A stretch of 55,808 nucleotides of DNA from NCBI GenBank assembly GCA_902795345.1, contig CADBKO010000015.1, positions 1 through 55,808 of the forward strand. Direction: 5' to 3'. This DNA is from Oscillospiraceae bacterium (lineage in GTDB: Bacteria > Bacillota > Clostridia > Oscillospirales > Oscillospiraceae). Made by a program: the position numbers and the translations under genes. Below the pieces are notes generated by a model, which was given only the letters and a program-made list of their open reading frames with translations, was not told the DNA's origin and ran no database searches. Positions 24,817-32,592 of this stretch are shown here, piece by piece. The stretch's first letter is position 1, and each line of letters opens with the position of its first letter.

Positions 24817-25647
24817 ATGGAAAAGAAAAAGAATAAATTCCTCTCCAACAAGGGATTCATGATCTTTGCCGTCCTGGCCCTGCTGATCATCCTGGCCTCC
24901 ATCTGCGCGCCCCTCATCTGCCATGGGGTGGACCCCACCGAGGGCGAGCTGGCCGACGCCATCATGGCCCCCAGCTCGGAGCATCCCTTCGGCACGGATA
25001 AGATGGGGCGGGATATCTTCGCCCGGGTGATCTACGGCTCCCGCACCTCCCTGGTGTCCACCTTCTCCCTGGTGCTGACCATTTTCGTCATCGGCACCTT
25101 CCTGGGCATCCTGGCGGGCTACTTCGGCGGCTGGGTGGACGCCGTCATCATGCGCATCGCGGACATGATGATCGCCTTCCCCGGCCTGGTGCTGGCCATC
25201 GCCGTGGCCGGTATGCTGGGGGCCAGCACGAAGAACGCCATCATCGCCATCAGCGTGGTGTCCTGGCCCAAATATGCCCGCCTGGCGAGAAGCCTGGTCA
25301 TGAAGATCCGCCATACGGATTTCGTGGCCGCCGCCCAAGTCACCGGCTCCCGGACGCCCTACATGCTCTGGAAGTACATGCTGCCCAACACCATCACCAC
25401 CCTGGTGATCACCGCGGCCACAGACATCGGCTCCATGATGATGGAGCTGGCCGCCCTGAGCTTCCTGGGCTTCGGCGCCCAGCCCCCCACTCCGGAATGG
25501 GGCTCCATGCTCAACGAGGGCCGCAACTTCATGCAGTCCGCCCCGTGGATGATGATCTATCCCGGCCTGGCCATCTTCATCACCGTCGTGATCTTCAATA
25601 TGCTGGGGGACAACCTCCGGGATATTCTGGACCCGAAGACGGAATAA
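24817..25647 (+). CDS. ABC transporter permease, DppC/OppC type
   Basis: A 276-residue protein that starts 4 bases after the DppB-like stop. It has an N-terminal helix and the OppC N-terminal motif (HPFGTDKMGRDIFARVIYGS). Five further helices and the EAA loop (TDFVAAAQVTGSRTPYMLWK) follow. It pairs with the DppB-like subunit. The conserved tail (PEWGSMLNEGRNFM) is present, so it appears complete. Confidence 0.93.
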   Translation: MEKKKNKFLSNKGFMIFAVLALLIILASICAPLICHGVDPTEGELADAIMAPSSEHPFGTDKMGRDIFARVIYGSRTSLVSTFSLVLTIFVIGTFLGILAGYFGGWVDAVIMRIADMMIAFPGLVLAIAVAGMLGASTKNAIIAISVVSWPKYARLARSLVMKIRHTDFVAAAQVTGSRTPYMLWKYMLPNTITTLVITAATDIGSMMMELAALSFLGFGAQPPTPEWGSMLNEGRNFMQSAPWMMIYPGLAIFITVVIFNMLGDNLRDILDPKTE

Positions 25648-25660
25648 GGAGGTGGGCGAT

Positions 25661-26449
25661 ATGGCATTATTGGAAATCAACCATGTGGACATCTCCTACG
25701 GGAAACGCGTCACCGTCAAGGATTCCAACATCACCCTGGAGAAGGGCGAGATCTGCGCCATCGTGGGGGAATCCGGCAGCGGCAAGACCACGGTCATCCG
25801 CGCCGTGCTGGGCCTGCTGGCCGGCGGCGGCAAGGTGACGGCGGGGGACATCGTCTATGAGGGGCGCAGCCTCCTGAAGCTCAACGACAAGGAGTGGCGG
25901 GCCCTCCGCGGCCACGACATTTCCATGATCTTCCAGGATTCCGGCGCCATGATGAACCAGACGAGGCTCATCGGCAATACCTATGTGGAATATATCCGCA
26001 CCCATGAGAATATCTCCAAGAAGGAAGCCTGGGCCAAGGGCGCGGAGATGCTGGGCAGGATGCGCCTGCCGGACCCGGACCGCATCATGCGCTCCTATCC
26101 CTTCCAGCTCTCCGGCGGCCAGCGCCAGCGGGTGGGCATCGCCATGGGCATGACCTATCAGCCCCGGCTGCTGCTGGCGGACGAACCCACCTCCGCCCTG
26201 GACGTGACCACCCAGGCGCAGATCGTGCGCCAGATGATGGAGCTGCGGGACGAATACGGCACCAGCATCATCATCGTCACCCATGACCTGGGCGTGGCGA
26301 CCTATATGGCCGACAAGATCGTGGTCATGAAGAACGGCGAGATCGAGGAGCAGGGCGACCGGGCCTATATGCTCCATGAATCCAGGAACGAGTATACCCA
26401 GAAGCTGCTGGATGCCGTTCCGTCTTTGGGAGGGAAGCGCTATGTTTGA
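25661..26449 (+). CDS. ABC transporter ATP-binding protein, DppD/OppD type
   Basis: The ATG at 25661 follows AGGAGG; the in-frame GTG at 25652 overlaps that site. The 262-residue ATPase has Walker A (GESGSGKT), the Q-loop in MIFQDSGAMM, the signature LSGGQRQRVG, Walker B (LLLADEPTSALD) and the H-loop (VTHDLG). It is shorter than many DppD proteins (about 330) and lacks the C-terminal oligopeptide/dipeptide extension with its Cys cluster, which the next subunit retains. Confidence 0.92.
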   Translation: MALLEINHVDISYGKRVTVKDSNITLEKGEICAIVGESGSGKTTVIRAVLGLLAGGGKVTAGDIVYEGRSLLKLNDKEWRALRGHDISMIFQDSGAMMNQTRLIGNTYVEYIRTHENISKKEAWAKGAEMLGRMRLPDPDRIMRSYPFQLSGGQRQRVGIAMGMTYQPRLLLADEPTSALDVTTQAQIVRQMMELRDEYGTSIIIVTHDLGVATYMADKIVVMKNGEIEEQGDRAYMLHESRNEYTQKLLDAVPSLGGKRYV

Positions 26450-27416
26450 CGAAAAGGACCTGATCCTGGAAGCAAAGCATGTCACCCGGCGTTTTCCCGC
26501 CTCGGGAGGACGGCAGCTTCTGGCCTGCAACGACATCAACCTGAAAATGTATAAGGGCAAGACCCTGGGCCTGGTGGGGGAATCCGGCTGCGGAAAGAGC
26601 ACCTTCATGCGCTTCCTGGTGGGACTGGACACCCCCAGCGAGGGGGAGATCTGGTTCCGGGGCATGGACATCACCAAGCTCAAGGGCAGGGCCGCCTGGG
26701 AAAACCACCAGCATGTGCAGATGGTCTTCCAGGACCCCTCCACCTCCTTCAATCCCAAGATGAAGATCCGGGACATCGTCTGCGAACCCCTGCTGAATTT
26801 CGGCCGCCTCAAGCGCTCCGAGAAGGACAAGAAGGCCCGGGAGCTGCTGGAGATGGTGGAGCTGCCCGGGGATTTCGCGGACCGCTTCCCCCACAACATG
26901 TCCGGCGGCCAGCGGCAGCGCGTGGCCATCGCCAGGGCCCTGGCCCTGGAGCCGGAGATCATCGTCATGGACGAGGCCACCAGCGCTCTGGATGTGAGTG
27001 TCCAGGATACCATCATCAAGCTCATCACCAGGCTCCAGCGGGAGAAGAATATCTCCATCGGCTTCATCTGCCACAACCTGGGCCTCATCCAGTCCTTCGG
27101 CCATCAGATCGCGGTCATGTACCTGGGCAACATCGTGGAGGTCATGCCCGGCGAGGGCATGGCGGAAAAGTGCTGCCATCCCTATTCCAAGGCCCTGCTG
27201 GACGCGGTCTTCGACGTGAAGATGGACTTTTCCAAGAAGATCGAGCCCATCAAGGGCGAAGCTCCCAGTCCCCTGGATGTGCCCGTGGGCTGCCCCTTCC
27301 AGGACCGCTGCCCCCACTGCATGGCCATCTGCCGGGAGACGAGGCCCACCCTCAGGGAGCTGGAGCCCGGCCATGAGGTGGCCTGCCACCTGTTCGAGAA
27401 GGGAGGAAACCCATGA
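26442..27416 (+). CDS. ABC transporter ATP-binding protein, DppF/OppF type
   Basis: It starts inside the previous gene (8-base overlap) behind GGGAGG. The 324-residue protein has Walker A (GESGCGKS), the signature MSGGQRQRVA, Walker B (IIVMDEATSALD, with Ala replacing the usual Pro of DEPTS) and an H-loop position reading CHNLG, where the catalytic His is retained. The C-terminal oligopeptide-transport extension has four Cys in the order CPFQDRCPHC...C, as in DppD/DppF proteins that bind a 4Fe-4S cluster. With the DppD-like subunit it should form a heterodimeric motor. Confidence 0.9.
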   Translation: MFDEKDLILEAKHVTRRFPASGGRQLLACNDINLKMYKGKTLGLVGESGCGKSTFMRFLVGLDTPSEGEIWFRGMDITKLKGRAAWENHQHVQMVFQDPSTSFNPKMKIRDIVCEPLLNFGRLKRSEKDKKARELLEMVELPGDFADRFPHNMSGGQRQRVAIARALALEPEIIVMDEATSALDVSVQDTIIKLITRLQREKNISIGFICHNLGLIQSFGHQIAVMYLGNIVEVMPGEGMAEKCCHPYSKALLDAVFDVKMDFSKKIEPIKGEAPSPLDVPVGCPFQDRCPHCMAICRETRPTLRELEPGHEVACHLFEKGGNP

Positions 27417-28627
27417 AAAGGCTCCTTTCCCTGCTTTTGGCTCTTTTCCTCTGCCTGAGCCTGGCGGCCTGCGCCGGAGGCGGCGGGCAGCCCGGCTCCC
27501 CGGAGAAGCCCGTGCCCACGGATACCACCCTGCATACCATCGGCGTCATCGTCTACAACACCGGCGACGAGGAGGTCATCGGCTTCCGGGAATATCTCCA
27601 GGGCTATATCGAATCCAACTTCCCCATGGTGAGATTCCTCTATTCCGATTCCATCCAGACGGAGGAAGAAGAGCTGGCGTTCATCCAGTCTGCCTGCGAC
27701 CGGGGCGTGGAGGGCTTTATGTCCTTCCTGAGCCGGGACCTGCAGGCGGAGGTGGCCCTCTGCGAGCAGAATCACGCCTATTATCTCCTGGCCTCCGGCA
27801 CCGTTTCCGATGAGGATTTCGACGCCGTGGCGGACAATCCCTGGTTCCTGGGCATGTTCGGCCCCGGCCAGCCCTTCGAGTTCCAGGCCGGCGCGGACAT
27901 GGCCCGCTACTTCCTGCGGGAAAAGACGGGGAACCGCTACTTCATCCTCTCCGGCGGCGCGAGCCTGGGCAACGAGATGCACTATCAGCGCACCATGGGC
28001 ATCCTGGATACCCTGGCTGCTGCCTACGGGGTGAATTTCCCCCAGAGCCGCCAGGAGCTGGCGGCATCGGCGGAGCCCCTCACCCTGGAGCTGGATAAGC
28101 TCACCGTCACCATCTGCCCCGGCTATATCAGCCGGGAGGAAAGCCTGAAAACGGCGGAGGAGACCTACGCCGCCGGGACCTACGACGCGGTGCTGTCCGT
28201 CCTGCCGCCGGCGGATATGATCTCCGCCATCGGCGATACCCCCCTGGGGGTGGTGGACAGCTACAACACCCGCAATCTCCAGCTCTCCACCGACGGGGTG
28301 CTGAAATTCGTGGTGGGGAAGTACAGCTCCATGATCGGCCCCTCCTTTGCTCTGATGCTCAACGCCGTCACCGGCCACGCTTCCGAATTCCGGGATAAGG
28401 GCCGGGCCATCCAGGTCACCCAGGGCTTCTGGAATTCCGACGGTCCGGAGGACTATCTGGAGAAATACAGCCTCTCTTCCAGCGCAGCTATGAACGCCTA
28501 TAACTTCGACGATCTGAGCAAGGTGATCTGCATCTACAATGCCGACGCCAATCTCAATGAGCTGGTGGCCCTGGCGGAAGCCTGCTCCTACCGGGCCGTC
28601 CAGGCGCGGCGCAGCGTGAATCCCTGA
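27413..28627 (+). CDS. Type I periplasmic-binding (LacI/RbsB-like) lipoprotein in the transporter operon
   Basis: The ATGA overlap with the ATPase shows tight coupling. The 404-residue protein has a lipoprotein signal (lipobox LAAC), a Gly/Pro linker and what appears to be a two-lobed type I binding fold. The evidence for the fold is the opening strand IGVIVYNTGDEEVIGFREYL, EGFMSFLSRDL in the ligand cleft, and a hinge-like TYDAVLSVLPPADM. This fold differs from the operon's cluster C binding protein, and no matching permease is nearby. It may sense or scavenge a ligand related to the transported compound. Its function is unknown. Confidence 0.7.
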   Translation: MKRLLSLLLALFLCLSLAACAGGGGQPGSPEKPVPTDTTLHTIGVIVYNTGDEEVIGFREYLQGYIESNFPMVRFLYSDSIQTEEEELAFIQSACDRGVEGFMSFLSRDLQAEVALCEQNHAYYLLASGTVSDEDFDAVADNPWFLGMFGPGQPFEFQAGADMARYFLREKTGNRYFILSGGASLGNEMHYQRTMGILDTLAAAYGVNFPQSRQELAASAEPLTLELDKLTVTICPGYISREESLKTAEETYAAGTYDAVLSVLPPADMISAIGDTPLGVVDSYNTRNLQLSTDGVLKFVVGKYSSMIGPSFALMLNAVTGHASEFRDKGRAIQVTQGFWNSDGPEDYLEKYSLSSSAAMNAYNFDDLSKVICIYNADANLNELVALAEACSYRAVQARRSVNP

Positions 28628-28658
28628 GAAAAAAAGGAAAATTTCTTTCCCAAAGCCC

Positions 28659-28687
28659 TTGACAAAGAATACCCCATAGGGTATTAT
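28659..28687 (+). promoter_or_regulatory. Metal-responsive-looking promoter with ATACCC-N4-GGGTAT operator
   Basis: TTGACA - 17 bp - TATTAT is a near-consensus promoter. The spacer and -10 box hold the dyad ATACCC CATA GGGTAT (28669-28684), which resembles operators of the CsoR/RcnR repressor family. A repressor bound there would block polymerase. No CsoR-like gene lies in the window. Confidence 0.65.
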
Positions 28688-28764
28688 GAACTTGAAATTG
28701 AGAAAGAAATTGAGAACGCTATCAATTTTCCCGCCTGCGGCGGGTCAGCAGAAAGGAAAAAAGA

Positions 28765-28983
28765 ATGAAAAAGAGCTACAAGATCGAAGTGGACTGCGCC
28801 AACTGCGCCAACAACATGGAAGAGGCCGCCAAGAAGACCCCCGGCGTGAAGGACTGCACCGTCAGCTTCATGACCCTGAAAATGAAGGTGGAATTCGACG
28901 AAGGCGCCGACGCGGACGCCGTCATGAAGCAGGTCTACGCCAACTGCAAAAAGGTCGAGGACGACTGCGAGATCTATCTTTGA
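28765..28983 (+). CDS. Stand-alone heavy-metal-associated (HMA) domain protein
   Basis: The 72-residue protein is a single ferredoxin-like HMA domain with the motif VDCANCANNME: D10, C11 and C14. The DCxxC form is typical of Zn/Cd/Pb-binding domains rather than copper chaperones, which usually have MxCxxC. It is the first gene after a metal-type promoter. The P-type ATPase downstream has no HMA domain of its own, so this protein probably supplies that function in trans. The stop codon is followed immediately by a hairpin element. Confidence 0.85.
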   Translation: MKKSYKIEVDCANCANNMEEAAKKTPGVKDCTVSFMTLKMKVEFDEGADADAVMKQVYANCKKVEDDCEIYL

Positions 28984-29152
28984 TCAAATCGAAGCCAAAG
29001 GCTTCGATTTGAGGGGGAATCGCGCTCCGCTCCCCGCAGGCTCCCTTCGGGAGCCCACAGTACGCTCCGCGAGAGGTATTTTGGGGCAGAAGTGAATTCT
29101 GCCCCAAAATGATTCCGGTTTTTTCGCGCCTGCGGGCGCGAACTCTGCGAGG
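28984..29152 (+). repeat. 170-bp stacked-hairpin element, copy 1
   Basis: The element begins at the base after the HMA stop codon. It contains stem A (28984-28996/29000-29012, perfect 13 bp), a conserved segment with GGCTCCC-TTC-GGGAGCC, stem B (29078-29091/29097-29110, perfect 14 bp), and stem C (29123-29130/29135-29142) followed by ACTCTGCGAGG. Copy 2 (49849-50018, opposite strand) shares the conserved segments, but its stem A and stem B have entirely different yet paired sequences. Confidence 0.85.
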
Positions 29153-29171
29153 CTGGATATGTAAAATAAGG

Positions 29172-29199
29172 AGCCGGTACGTTGCTGTGCCGGCTTTTT
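29172..29199 (+). terminator. Terminator-like hairpin between HMA and ATPase genes
   Basis: The stem AGCCGGTAC/GTGCCGGCT (one T-G wobble) has a 6-nt loop and a T5 tail. It would reduce ATPase transcription relative to the HMA protein, or end the first transcript. Confidence 0.65.
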
Positions 29200-29220
29200 G
29201 CATGAAAAGGAACGGTTTCT

Positions 29221-31134
29221 ATGAATAAGAAGCAAAAGCGCCTTCTGTGGCGCATCATCATCGCGGCGATCTTCTTCGTGCCCCTCTATCTGATCTCCGA
29301 GGAATTCGTGAAGGTCAACCTGCCCCAGTGGGCTGTCATCATCCTGTTCCTGATCCCCTACCTGCTGGTGGGCTACGACATCCTCCGCAAGGCCTTCCTG
29401 GGCATCAAAAACGGCCAGGTCTTCGATGAAAACTTCCTGATGACCGTGGCCACCGTGGGCGCCATCGTCCTGGGCGAATACGGCGAGGGCGTGGCGGTCA
29501 TGCTGCTGTACCAGATCGGCGAGCTGTTCCAGAGCTACGCCGTGGGCAAGAGCCGCCGCAACATCACCGAGCTCATGGACATCCGCCCGGACTACGCCAA
29601 CATCGAGGTGGACGGGGAGCTGACCCAGGTGGACCCGGACGAGGTGGAGGTGGGCAGCATCATCGTGGTGCAGCCCGGGGAGAAGGTCCCCCTGGACGGC
29701 GTGATCGTGGAGGGCTCCTCCAGCCTGAATACCAGCGCCCTCACCGGCGAGAGCCTGCCCCGGAAGGTGGAGGCGGGGAGCGAGGTGCTCTCCGGCAGCA
29801 TCAACATGTCCGGCGTGCTGAAGATCCGCACCACCACGGAATTCGACGAGTCCACTGCCTCCAAGATCCTGGACCTGGTGGAGAACGCCGCCTCCCGGAA
29901 ATCCCAGTCGGAGAATTTCATCTCCAAGTTCGCCCGCTACTATACCCCCATCGTCTGCTATGCGGCCCTGGCCCTGGCCATCCTGCCGCCCCTTTTCGTC
30001 ATGCTTACCAAGGTGGGCATGGGCCACTATGCCACCGTGGGCCAGCTCTGGCGGGACTGGGTCCTCCGGGCCTGCACCTTCCTGGTCATCAGCTGCCCCT
30101 GCGCCGTGGTCATCAGCATCCCCCTCAGCTTCTTTGCGGGGCTGGGCGGCGCCAGCAAGCAGGGCGTGCTGGTGAAGGGCTCCAACTATCTGGAGACCCT
30201 GAGCCAGGTGCGGGTGGTGGCCTTCGACAAGACGGGCACCATCACCAAGGGCAATTTCGCCGTCACCGCGGTGCACAAGAGCCCCATCGACGAACAGAAG
30301 CTCCTGGAATATGCGGCCCATGTGGAGGGCTTCTCCTCCCATCCCATCGCCGCCAGCATCCGGGAGGCCTACGGCAAATACATCGACCGCAGCCGGGTCA
30401 CGGACCTGGAGGAGATCAGCGGCCACGGCATCAGCGCCAAGATGGACGGCGTGAGCGTCGCCGTGGGCAACGACAAGCTCATGGTGAAGCTGGGCATCGA
30501 CTATGAGCCCTGCGACGAGCATGTGGGCACCGTGCTGCATGTGGCCGTGGACGGGGCCTACTGCGGCCATATCGTGATCTCCGACGAGATCAAGGAGACC
30601 AGCAAGGCGGCTATGGAAGCCCTGCGGAAGGCGGGCGTGGAAAAGACCGTCATGCTCACCGGCGACGCGGAGAAGGTGGCGGCCAAGGTGGCCGCCGAGG
30701 TGGGCCTCACGGATTACCGGGCCCAGCTGCTCCCGGCGGACAAGGTCTCCTGCGTGGAAGAACTGCTGAAGGAGTGCTCCGGCAATAAGCGCCTGGCCTT
30801 CGTGGGCGACGGCATCAACGACGCTCCCGTCCTCTCCCGCGCCGACATCGGCATCGCCATGGGCGCCCTGGGCTCCGACGCGGCCATCGAAGCGGCGGAC
30901 GTGGTGCTGATGGACGACGATCCCATGAAGATCGCAAAGGCCATCCGCATCTCCCGCAAGTGCCTGAGCATCGTGAAGCAGAACATCGTCTTCGCCCTGG
31001 GCGTGAAGCTGGTCTGCCTGCTCCTGGCCGCCCTGGGCATCGCCAACATGTGGGTCGCCATCATCGCCGACGTGGGTGTGATGATCCTGGCGGTGCTGAA
31101 CGCCATCCGCTGCCTCTTCGTGCAGAAGCTATGA
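29221..31134 (+). CDS. P1B-type heavy-metal-transporting ATPase, probably Zn/Cd/Pb class
   Basis: The 637-residue P-type ATPase shows TGES (actuator), CPC at 292-294 in the sixth helix, the phosphorylated D336 in DKTGT, the SHP locus (SSHPIAA), the TGDAE and GDGINDAP hinge motifs, and final helices with NIVFALGVK and ADVGVMILAVLNAIR. The Lys and Asp in those two helices are those of ZntA/CadA-type P1B-2 pumps. It has no N-terminal metal-binding domain, unlike typical CadA (about 700 residues); the free HMA protein upstream fits that gap. It exports metal ions from the cytoplasm. Its stop overlaps the start of the MATE gene. Confidence 0.92.
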   Translation: MNKKQKRLLWRIIIAAIFFVPLYLISEEFVKVNLPQWAVIILFLIPYLLVGYDILRKAFLGIKNGQVFDENFLMTVATVGAIVLGEYGEGVAVMLLYQIGELFQSYAVGKSRRNITELMDIRPDYANIEVDGELTQVDPDEVEVGSIIVVQPGEKVPLDGVIVEGSSSLNTSALTGESLPRKVEAGSEVLSGSINMSGVLKIRTTTEFDESTASKILDLVENAASRKSQSENFISKFARYYTPIVCYAALALAILPPLFVMLTKVGMGHYATVGQLWRDWVLRACTFLVISCPCAVVISIPLSFFAGLGGASKQGVLVKGSNYLETLSQVRVVAFDKTGTITKGNFAVTAVHKSPIDEQKLLEYAAHVEGFSSHPIAASIREAYGKYIDRSRVTDLEEISGHGISAKMDGVSVAVGNDKLMVKLGIDYEPCDEHVGTVLHVAVDGAYCGHIVISDEIKETSKAAMEALRKAGVEKTVMLTGDAEKVAAKVAAEVGLTDYRAQLLPADKVSCVEELLKECSGNKRLAFVGDGINDAPVLSRADIGIAMGALGSDAAIEAADVVLMDDDPMKIAKAIRISRKCLSIVKQNIVFALGVKLVCLLLAALGIANMWVAIIADVGVMILAVLNAIRCLFVQKL

Positions 31135-32480
31135 AGAGGTCACGCACCATCGACATGACGAAGGGGCCGATCTTCGGCCCCTTGGTGCGCTTCATGCTTC
31201 CCCTGATCGGGGGGAGCATCTTCCAGCAGCTTTACAACACGGTGGATTTCATCTTCGTGGGCAACTGCCTGGACCAGACCGCCGCCGCGGCGGTGGGAGC
31301 CAGCGCCACCCTCATCACCTGCACCATCGGCCTCTTTTCCGGCATCTCCGTGGGCACCAGCGTGGTGGCTGCCCAGGCCATCGGGGCCGGGAACCGGGAA
31401 CGGGCGGAAAAGGCCCTCCATTCCTCCGTCACCTTCGGCCTTGTGGGGGGTCTCCTGCTGATGACCCTGGGCATCCTCTTCGCCCCGGCGCTGCTGCGGC
31501 TGCTGCGCACCCCCGAGACCGTCATTCCCCAGGCAGTGACCTATATCCGCATCTATCTCATCAGCATCCCCATGCTGATCTTCTACAACATGGTCTCCGG
31601 CGGCCTTCGCTCCTATGGGGATTCCCGTTCCCCCTTCCTGGTGCTGGTGATCTGCGGGCTGCTGAATGTGGTCCTGGATGCGGTCTTCATCGTCTGGATC
31701 CCCATGGGGGTGGCGGGCGTGGCCATCGCCACGACCATCACCCAGAGCCTCTCTGCCATCCTGGTGGCGATCCTGGCTTCCCGGAAGGACAATGTTCTGC
31801 GCCTCAGCGCCCGGAAGCTGGGCATCGACTTCCGGGTGCTGGGCAACGTGCTGCGCATCGGCCTGCCCACCGGCATCCAGACCGTCATCGTCACCTTCTC
31901 CAACGTCATGGTGCAGTATTACATCAATGATTTCGGGGAGACGGCGGTGGCCGCCTTCGCCACCTACTACAAGGTGGAGAATTTCATCTATCTGCCCATC
32001 ATGGCCTTCGGCCAGGCCTCCACCACCTTTGCCGGGCAGAACACCGGCGCGGGGCAGTATCGCCGCATCCTGCGGGGCACCGTCATCCAGGCCGTCTTCG
32101 GCGCGGCGGTGGTGGGCGTGCTGGTGATCATCTTCGTCTCCTTCCCCCGGAGCATCGTGAGCCTGCTTATGAAGGATCAGAACGTTGTGACCCACACGCT
32201 GATGATCGCCCTGGTCTCCTTCCCCTTCTATTCCGTCTATCCCATCCTGGAGATCACCGGCGGCGCCCTGCGGGGCATGGGGAAGGCCCTCACCTCCATG
32301 ATCGTCATCATCCTGAACCAGTGCGTGCTGCGCATCGCCCTGCTGGCGGTCTTTTCCGCGAAGTTCCACACCATCCGCTCCCTGGCCGCCGTCTATCCCA
32401 TCACCTGGGCCGGCGCGGCCCTCTGCTTCGTGGTCATCTTCGCCTTCGAGATGCGAAAGCGGCTGCGCTCTGCGGAGTGA
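31131..32480 (+). CDS. MATE family efflux transporter (fourth of four)
   Basis: The start ATGA overlaps the ATPase stop, giving 449 residues (MKRSRTIDMTKG). There are twelve helices. The DinF/NorM-type signatures are GGSIFQQLYNTVDFIFVGNC in the first half and MAFGQASTTFAGQNTGAG in the second. Because no separate ribosome site is obvious, translation probably depends on coupling with the metal pump. Co-expression could mean it exports a metal chelate or simply belongs to a stress operon; this is inference. Confidence 0.88.
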   Translation: MKRSRTIDMTKGPIFGPLVRFMLPLIGGSIFQQLYNTVDFIFVGNCLDQTAAAAVGASATLITCTIGLFSGISVGTSVVAAQAIGAGNRERAEKALHSSVTFGLVGGLLLMTLGILFAPALLRLLRTPETVIPQAVTYIRIYLISIPMLIFYNMVSGGLRSYGDSRSPFLVLVICGLLNVVLDAVFIVWIPMGVAGVAIATTITQSLSAILVAILASRKDNVLRLSARKLGIDFRVLGNVLRIGLPTGIQTVIVTFSNVMVQYYINDFGETAVAAFATYYKVENFIYLPIMAFGQASTTFAGQNTGAGQYRRILRGTVIQAVFGAAVVGVLVIIFVSFPRSIVSLLMKDQNVVTHTLMIALVSFPFYSVYPILEITGGALRGMGKALTSMIVIILNQCVLRIALLAVFSAKFHTIRSLAAVYPITWAGAALCFVVIFAFEMRKRLRSAE

Positions 32481-32504
32481 AAAGAAATCGAAAAGAAATC
32501 GCCG

Positions 32505-32530
32505 GGCCCGTCCGCAAAAGCGGACGGGCC
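32505..32530 (+). terminator. Hairpin terminator of the metal/MATE operon
   Basis: A perfect 11-bp GGCCCGTCCGC stem with an AAAA loop lies 25 bases after the MATE stop. It has no T-tract. Confidence 0.6.
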
Positions 32531-32540
32531 TCGCTGCATA

Positions 32541-32569
32541 TCGACAAAGCCTCCTGCGCTTGGTATAAT
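32541..32569 (+). promoter_or_regulatory. Promoter of the GH3 operon
   Basis: TCGACA - 17 bp - TATAAT, 24 bases before the GH3 start codon, with an AGGGAGGGGAG ribosome site between. Confidence 0.7.
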
Positions 32570-32592
32570 GGCGGCGAAGGGAGGGGAGAAGA

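Noticed and set aside
22158..24995. A 945-codon frame on the - strand across the importer genes
   Set aside because: It is a shadow of the binding protein and permease codons. It has no recognisable domain and crosses the well-supported intergenic region.
25661..27416. A specific dipeptide or nickel transporter name (dppD/nikD)
   Set aside because: Family-level motifs do not fix the substrate, and the B12 riboswitch makes a plain peptide role uncertain.
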